A stretch of 64,000 nucleotides of DNA from positions 62,001 to 126,000 of the forward strand of contig NZ_CP043682.1 of NCBI RefSeq assembly GCF_014084025.1, read 5' to 3'. This DNA is from Borrelia sp. A-FGy1. GTDB taxonomy: Bacteria > Spirochaetota > Spirochaetia > Borreliales > Borreliaceae. The position numbers and the translations under genes were made by a program. Under the pieces are notes generated by a model. The model ran no database searches. It had not been told where the DNA came from and worked only from the letters and a program-made list of their open reading frames with translations. Shown piece after piece: positions 59,664-64,000 of the stretch (position 1 is its first letter; every line of letters begins with the position of its first letter).

Positions 59664-61317
59664 CAGCTTTCCTTTTAAGTAAATTTTCAAATGGCTTATA
59701 AGACTCTCCTTCATCTTCCTTAAACAAGTAAGAAGAAATTTCCTCTCTTGATTTTTGACTCTTATATTCTCTATAAGAAAGCAAAACCAATTTATTCTTA
59801 GAATCAATATTTGTTAATACAACTTTTAACTTATCTCCAATATTCAAATTATCAAAAGTATCCATGCTAGATTCTTTAGTATCTCCAAGTTGTATTTTAC
59901 TAATAAATCCCATTATTTTGTTATAAACTTTTACTTGAAGTCCTTTCGATTTTTTCTCAACAACTTCTACTTCAAGAGAATCGCCTTTTTTATAACTCCT
60001 AGCAAAATCATCCCAAGGATTCTCTTCCAACTGTTTAATACCCAATCTAATATTTTGTCTCTTTGCATCAAACTCAATAATTTTTCCACTAATAGAACTC
60101 CCCAATTTAAAGTAATCCTCAGGATTAATATCATTTAACCAAGAAATATCAAATTTACTAATATATGCATCTATACCTTCTTCAATATTAATAAAGGCAC
60201 CTGTTTTTGTTATATTTTTAACAACACCCTGAATAATTTTCCCAACAGAAAACCTATCAGCTAAATTATCCCAAGGATTTCCATTAACTTGTTTAATACC
60301 TAAAGATATTCTTTGATTTTTTTTATCTATTTCTAAAATTTTAACTTCTATAATTTGCCCGACCTTAACCACTTCTCTAGGACTCTTTATCGCTCTTACC
60401 CAAGAAAAATTACTTACATGAAGAAATCCCGATATCTCACTATCAAGCTCAACTACAGCACCAAAGGGTAATATTTTGACAACCTTTCCCTTCACAATAC
60501 TTTCAACTACATATTTAGATTCAATAGAATCCCAAGGGTTTGTCTTTAAAGCCTTAAGAGATAACTCCATCTTTGCTGTCTTCAGATTTAGTTTAATAAT
60601 TTTCAATTTCAATCTATCACCAACACGAATAAAATCCTCAATATTTTCAACACGAGTAAAGGCAATATTCCTTTTATTTAATATTCCTAAAACAAAATCT
60701 TTAATCCTTATAATAGCCCCATACTCTATAATTTTCTCAACAACTCCATCAACTATATCTCCTTCATTATAAGAACTAACAAACTCCTTCCTCTTTTCAA
60801 TCTCTCGTTCCCATTCTAAAGTCCGCCTATCAAGTATAAGTCTCAAACCATCAGTCTTAATTGCTTCAATAACATAAAACTCAACAATCGAACCTTTTTT
60901 TAATTTTTCATCTTTAGACTTAGAACTTAAATACAATGGCATAAATCCAATAGTATTTTCATTAATCTGAATCTTATATCCACTTGACATCTCAAATAAA
61001 ACTTTGCCCTTAATTACTTTTCTATTTAGAATATATTCATCAACCTTGTCTTGAAAACTCAGAGAGTGAAACTTTTCTACACTAAGAATCAAACCTAATT
61101 CTCCTCCTATTCTTGTAACTATTGCATCAATCTTATCTCCAATATTTGGAATATTATCAAATTCACTAATTTTAATAAAACCTTCAGATTTATAACCAAT
61201 ATCTACAAGTACATAGTCTCTCATAATATTTACAACAATACCAGAAACATTACTTCCAAGATCTACCTTTTCAAGAACCTTCAGATAACTTTCTTGTAAA
61301 TCTTCTTGATTTTCCAT
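59656..61317 (-). CDS. rpsA: Ribosomal protein S1
   Basis: About 553 residues from the ATG at 61317 (MENQEDLQESYLKVLEK), which follows AGAGGTGG by 5 bases. A GTG at 61326 lies within that ribosome site. Six S1 repeats can be counted, beginning at GSNVSGIVVNIM, RKVIKGKVLFEM, GDIVDGVVEKII, ESIVKGKVVKIL, GKIIQGVVKNIT and GDSLEVEVVEKK. Repeats 4 and 5 (FGAVVELDSEISGFLHVSNF) are the most canonical. S1 recruits mRNA to the 30S subunit. It is next to cmk, the usual partner. Confidence 0.95.
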   Translation of the reverse strand: MENQEDLQESYLKVLEKVDLGSNVSGIVVNIMRDYVLVDIGYKSEGFIKISEFDNIPNIGDKIDAIVTRIGGELGLILSVEKFHSLSFQDKVDEYILNRKVIKGKVLFEMSSGYKIQINENTIGFMPLYLSSKSKDEKLKKGSIVEFYVIEAIKTDGLRLILDRRTLEWEREIEKRKEFVSSYNEGDIVDGVVEKIIEYGAIIRIKDFVLGILNKRNIAFTRVENIEDFIRVGDRLKLKIIKLNLKTAKMELSLKALKTNPWDSIESKYVVESIVKGKVVKILPFGAVVELDSEISGFLHVSNFSWVRAIKSPREVVKVGQIIEVKILEIDKKNQRISLGIKQVNGNPWDNLADRFSVGKIIQGVVKNITKTGAFINIEEGIDAYISKFDISWLNDINPEDYFKLGSSISGKIIEFDAKRQNIRLGIKQLEENPWDDFARSYKKGDSLEVEVVEKKSKGLQVKVYNKIMGFISKIQLGDTKESSMDTFDNLNIGDKLKVVLTNIDSKNKLVLLSYREYKSQKSREEISSYLFKEDEGESYKPFENLLKRKADV

Positions 61318-61335
61318 GCTTACCACCTCTCTATA

Positions 61336-61989
61336 TCATTTTTTCAAATTCAAAATCTTTATAATACTATCACATACATCATCTAAGGACTTATAACTTG
61401 TATCAATATAAAAAACATCTTTAGCTAATTTCAATCTACCATAATTTTTATTCTTATCAATCTCATCTCGTCTTTCTAGCGCATACTCTAACTCATTTAA
61501 AGGCATATCTCCATTTCTTTGTTTATGTCGCCTTAAAGCACGCACTTTAATAGAAGCATCCAAATATATCTTAAATTCTGCTTCTGAAAAAACTACAGTA
61601 GTAATATCTCTACCTTCTATTATATAATTATCATTATCTAATTTAACCAATTCTCTTAATTTTTTATTAACAATATCTCTAACCCCCACATAAGATGAAT
61701 ACAGAGCAACTTGAAGATCTATCTTATCATTCAAAATATGTCTTATAACAATTTCATCATTAAGCAAAAAATCAGTACCATCAAACTTGATATCATTTTT
61801 AGAAATAAGTTCTAAAATTTTTCTCTCACTAAGTAAATCATATTCATTCAAAGTAAATTGCTGTGCAATTAAAGTTATTATTCTATAAAGATAGCCAGAA
61901 CTAATAAACTTAAAGCCTAGCCTTATTCCTAATTCTTTTGCAATTGAACTTTTTCCTGAAGCCGAAGGACCATCAATTGCTATGATCAT
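61336..61989 (-). CDS. cmk: Cytidylate kinase
   Basis: A 217-residue nucleoside monophosphate kinase. IAIDGPSASGKSSIAKEL is the P-loop, ISSGYLYRIITLIA is the CMP-binding region, IEGRDITTVVFSEAEFKIYL and RALRRHKQ follow, with RRDEIDKN-like ERRDEIDKN near the lid. It phosphorylates CMP and dCMP. Its start overlaps the pseudouridine-synthase stop by 4 bases, and rpsA follows. Confidence 0.95.
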   Translation of the reverse strand: MIIAIDGPSASGKSSIAKELGIRLGFKFISSGYLYRIITLIAQQFTLNEYDLLSERKILELISKNDIKFDGTDFLLNDEIVIRHILNDKIDLQVALYSSYVGVRDIVNKKLRELVKLDNDNYIIEGRDITTVVFSEAEFKIYLDASIKVRALRRHKQRNGDMPLNELEYALERRDEIDKNKNYGRLKLAKDVFYIDTSYKSLDDVCDSIIKILNLKK

Positions 61990-62732
61990 TTAACTCCTCT
62001 TAAAAGCTCTGCTTTTAATTTATCAATTTTAATTAAAGGAATAATTCTAATTTGACCCTCTCTTAAATCATTTAATTTAATATTTCCTATTCTAATTCTA
62101 TGAATCTTTTTCAAAAAAATATTTCTACTTAAAAAAACTTTCCTAATTTCCCTATTCTTACCCTCATTTAAGACTAATTTAGCAGAATTCTCATTGAGCA
62201 TTACATAAGATTTTAACCTAAAAGTTTCCCCACCTATTCTTATTCCCCGCTTAAAATTAATAAGTAAATCCTCATTAATATTCTTTTTTGACTCGATAAC
62301 ATATTCCTTTTCTATTTCATTCCTTGGATGAACAATATTATTTGCAAATTGACCATCATTAGTAAAAATTAAAAGTCCAGAACTTTTAAAATCAAGTCTA
62401 CCAATTGAAAATAGCCTCTCTTTAAATAAAGGTTGAACCAAAGATATTGCCAATCTTCTTCCACTTGGATCAAAATTAGAACACAAATAATTCTTAGGTT
62501 TATGAAGCGATATATAAAGCTTACTATCAGTCTTAGACTTCTTAAAAACAAATATACGACCCTTACATTCTACTTTATCTCCTAAAATTACCTTATCTCC
62601 TACCTTTGCAAGTCTGTCGTTTATTCTTACAAAATGGTTTCTAACAAGATTTTCGCAACTTCTTCTTGAATCCAAGCCTTTATTAGCCAAAAAAACATGA
62701 ACTCTAAGCTCTTCAATTCCTGATATCAACAA
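61986..62732 (-). CDS. Ribosomal RNA pseudouridine synthase (RsuA/RluB/E/F family)
   Basis: A 248-residue enzyme. An S4-type RNA-binding domain occupies about residues 8-70 (LRVHVFLANKGLDSRRSCEN). SIGRLDFKSSGLLIFTNDG carries the catalytic Asp, and EKEYVIE, ENSAKLVLNEGKNREIRKV are further family blocks. The target is a 16S or 23S uridine, probably 23S (RluB-type), which cannot be decided from sequence. It overlaps cmk by 4 bases. Confidence 0.93.
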   Translation of the reverse strand: MLISGIEELRVHVFLANKGLDSRRSCENLVRNHFVRINDRLAKVGDKVILGDKVECKGRIFVFKKSKTDSKLYISLHKPKNYLCSNFDPSGRRLAISLVQPLFKERLFSIGRLDFKSSGLLIFTNDGQFANNIVHPRNEIEKEYVIESKKNINEDLLINFKRGIRIGGETFRLKSYVMLNENSAKLVLNEGKNREIRKVFLSRNIFLKKIHRIRIGNIKLNDLREGQIRIIPLIKIDKLKAELLRGVK

Positions 62733-62825
62733 TTTTTCCTCTCAGCCATATAAATAAGATATAAAAAAGATTACTTTAAGAGATATCAAAAATAAAATCC
62801 CTAAAAGAAATCAACAGAAATTCAA

Positions 62826-63932
62826 CTAATTTTCTTTTGCTTGCTCAACTTTCAATTCTTCAACATCAAAAGAATCTTCAGTAAAATTTTCAAAAATTAT
62901 CTTTCTAAGTCTACTCTCAAGTTCATTGGCAATCTCTTTCTCTTTAGTAAGATAATTAATAACACTCTCTCTCCCTTGCCCTAATTTATCATTTCTCATA
63001 GAATACCAAGAACCTGTTTTTTGTATCAAACCATATTTAACTGAAGCGTCTAATATACTAGCCTCACGAGAAATACCTTTACCAAAATAAATAACAAGCT
63101 CTACTTTACGGAAAGGAGGAGCTAATTTATTTTTGACAATTTTAACTCTTATTTTATTGCCAATAACATCATCAGAAGAATTCCCCGTAACTTGGTCAAT
63201 TTTCCTAACCTCAATGCGAAGTGAAGAATAAAATTTTAAAGCATTACCTCCTGTAGTAGTCTCTGGACTACCAAACATAACGCCTATTCTCATTCTTATT
63301 TGATTAATAAACATCATGCAAGAATTAGATTTAGATAATATTCCTGTAATCTTTCTTAAAGCTTTACTCATTAATCTTGCTTGAAGTCCAATATGAGCAT
63401 CTCCCATCTCTCCATCTATCTCCGCCTGCGGTGTTAAAGCAGCAACAGAATCGACAACAATTAAATCAACTCCTCCACTTCTAATTAGATATTCAGCAAT
63501 TTCAAGCGCCTGCTCTCCCGTATCGGGCTGACTCAGCCAAAGTTCATCAACATTTACACCTAAAGCTCTTGCATAAGCAGGATCAAGAGCATGTTCAGCA
63601 TCAATAAAAGCCGCTATACCACCCCCTCTTTGTACCTCAGCAATAGCTTGAAGAGTTAAAGTAGTTTTACCAGAAGATTCAGGCCCGAATATCTCCACTA
63701 CCCTTCCCTTAGGATATCCTCCAACACCTATGGCCTCATCAAGCAAAATAGAGCCACTAGATATACTTTCAATACCCCTACCTACAGGAGATTCTCCCAT
63801 CTTAATAAGACTTCCCTTTCCAAAATCTTTTTCTATTTGAATCCTAGCAAGCTCAATGGCTTTTTCTTTATTCAACTTATCACTCATATTATTTTCACTA
63901 GTAGTTTCTCTTTGATTTTTTAACTTTGACAT
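62826..63932 (-). CDS. recA: Recombinase RecA
   Basis: A 368-residue protein. [17 protein letters not shown] is Walker [21 protein letters not shown] is Walker B with loop L1, [20 protein letters not shown] covers L2, and the C-terminal domain is acidic ([15 protein letters not shown]). The frame is intact, with no premature stop. An internal ATG (MSDKLNKE) at residue 16 is possible, but the longer start has GAAGAGAG close by. It performs homologous recombination. The gap to the pseudouridine-synthase gene (62733-62825) contains nothing I can identify. Confidence 0.96.
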   Translation of the reverse strand: MSKLKNQRETTSENNMSDKLNKEKAIELARIQIEKDFGKGSLIKMGESPVGRGIESISSGSILLDEAIGVGGYPKGRVVEIFGPESSGKTTLTLQAIAEVQRGGGIAAFIDAEHALDPAYARALGVNVDELWLSQPDTGEQALEIAEYLIRSGGVDLIVVDSVAALTPQAEIDGEMGDAHIGLQARLMSKALRKITGILSKSNSCMMFINQIRMRIGVMFGSPETTTGGNALKFYSSLRIEVRKIDQVTGNSSDDVIGNKIRVKIVKNKLAPPFRKVELVIYFGKGISREASILDASVKYGLIQKTGSWYSMRNDKLGQGRESVINYLTKEKEIANELESRLRKIIFENFTEDSFDVEELKVEQAKEN

Positions 63933-63941
63933 TTCTCTCTT

Positions 63942-64000
63942 CTAATTTATTCTAGCAGCCTCTATTTTTTTTACACAATACCTAAAATGAGTTTCATTTA
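63942..64000 (-). CDS. 3' end of an upstream gene, probably greA
   Basis: The minus-strand frame from the window edge to TAG (63942-63944) reads NETHFRYCVKKIEAARIN. It ends 9 bases before the recA start. In Borrelia the gene before recA is, as I recall, the long GreA protein; the FRYCVKKIE sequence is like the YEVxxIE end of GreA proteins. Only 18 residues are visible. Confidence 0.5.
   Translation of the reverse strand, partial: NETHFRYCVKKIEAARIN

Noticed and set aside
59664-59807. Longer version of the TPR protein starting at 59807
   Set aside because: The added 48 residues come from the rpsA coding region in another frame. The start at 59663 has a ribosome site and gives a clean membrane anchor.
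62826-63932. Possible recA inactivation, as reported in one louse-borne relapsing-fever species
   Set aside because: The frame is complete and all motifs are present, so recA looks functional here.

Overview
The window is spirochaete chromosomal DNA of the genus Borrelia. The sequence is very AT-rich. The gene content and order match what I recall of the left part of the linear Borrelia burgdorferi chromosome, roughly the segment from the M29 peptidase to recA (BB0068 to BB0131 in B31 numbering). Diagnostic content includes a V-type rather than F-type ATPase operon, a SufS/SufU pair, lactate dehydrogenase, a MalX-type PTS permease, and DnaB inside the S6/S18/L9 operon. Several genes I would expect to be intact (hlyIII, a ComM-type ATPase, maf) are present only as decayed remnants. 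That suggests a relapsing-fever type lineage, but this is inference. No rRNA, tRNA, CRISPR array, insertion sequence or prophage was recognised.

Layout. 1-14.3 kb (+ strand): a HAD phosphatase (cut by the window edge), an M29 aminopeptidase, a PAP2-like protein, an unknown membrane lipoprotein, two proteins that I read as descendants of the Rnf electron-transport complex, prfB with a programmed frameshift, a PEGA lipoprotein-like protein, ftsY, a secreted unknown and a LolCDE-like ABC exporter. 14.3-15.9 kb (-): two unknown genes. 16.1-18.3 kb (+): sufS, sufU and a ComM remnant. 18.5-22.3 kb (-): ldh and lepA, separated by about 1 kb without an intact gene. 22.4-30.5 kb (-): the V-ATPase operon (E, DUF2764-like protein, A, B, D, I, K) followed by a TPR protein. 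30.7-35.1 kb (-): a small unknown, mutS2, rsgA, murI. 35.3-37.3 kb (+): asnS and a secreted SPOR-like protein. 37.3-44.8 kb (-): a phosphoribosyltransferase, htrA, map, a TPR protein, nusB, a parvulin, thiolase. 45.0-46.3 kb (+): an outer-membrane-like unknown. 46.4-49.5 kb (-): rpsF-ssb-rpsR-rplI-dnaB with a clear promoter. 49.7-51.4 kb (-): malX. 51.6-52.3 kb (+): hlyIII remnant. 52.3-57.4 kb (-): rpsB-tsf-frr-uppS-cdsA-rseP. 57.4-57.9 kb (-): maf remnant. 58.0-64 kb (-): a small membrane protein, a lipoprotein, a TPR protein, rpsA, cmk, a pseudouridine synthase, recA and the tail of an upstream gene, probably greA.

Most of the window is housekeeping. The most unusual part is 3839-6714. A fused RnfC-RnfD-like protein and an RnfA-like protein have kept the family fold signatures but lost the recognisable cofactor motifs: no Fe-S cysteines, no glycine-rich nucleotide/FMN loop, and no cysteine at all in the RnfA-like protein. 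Other points worth checking are a PTS IIB domain whose phospho-accepting cysteine is valine, a V-ATPase operon lacking recognisable F, G and C subunits, a retained SufS/SufU pair in a lineage known for not needing iron, and three independently decayed genes.
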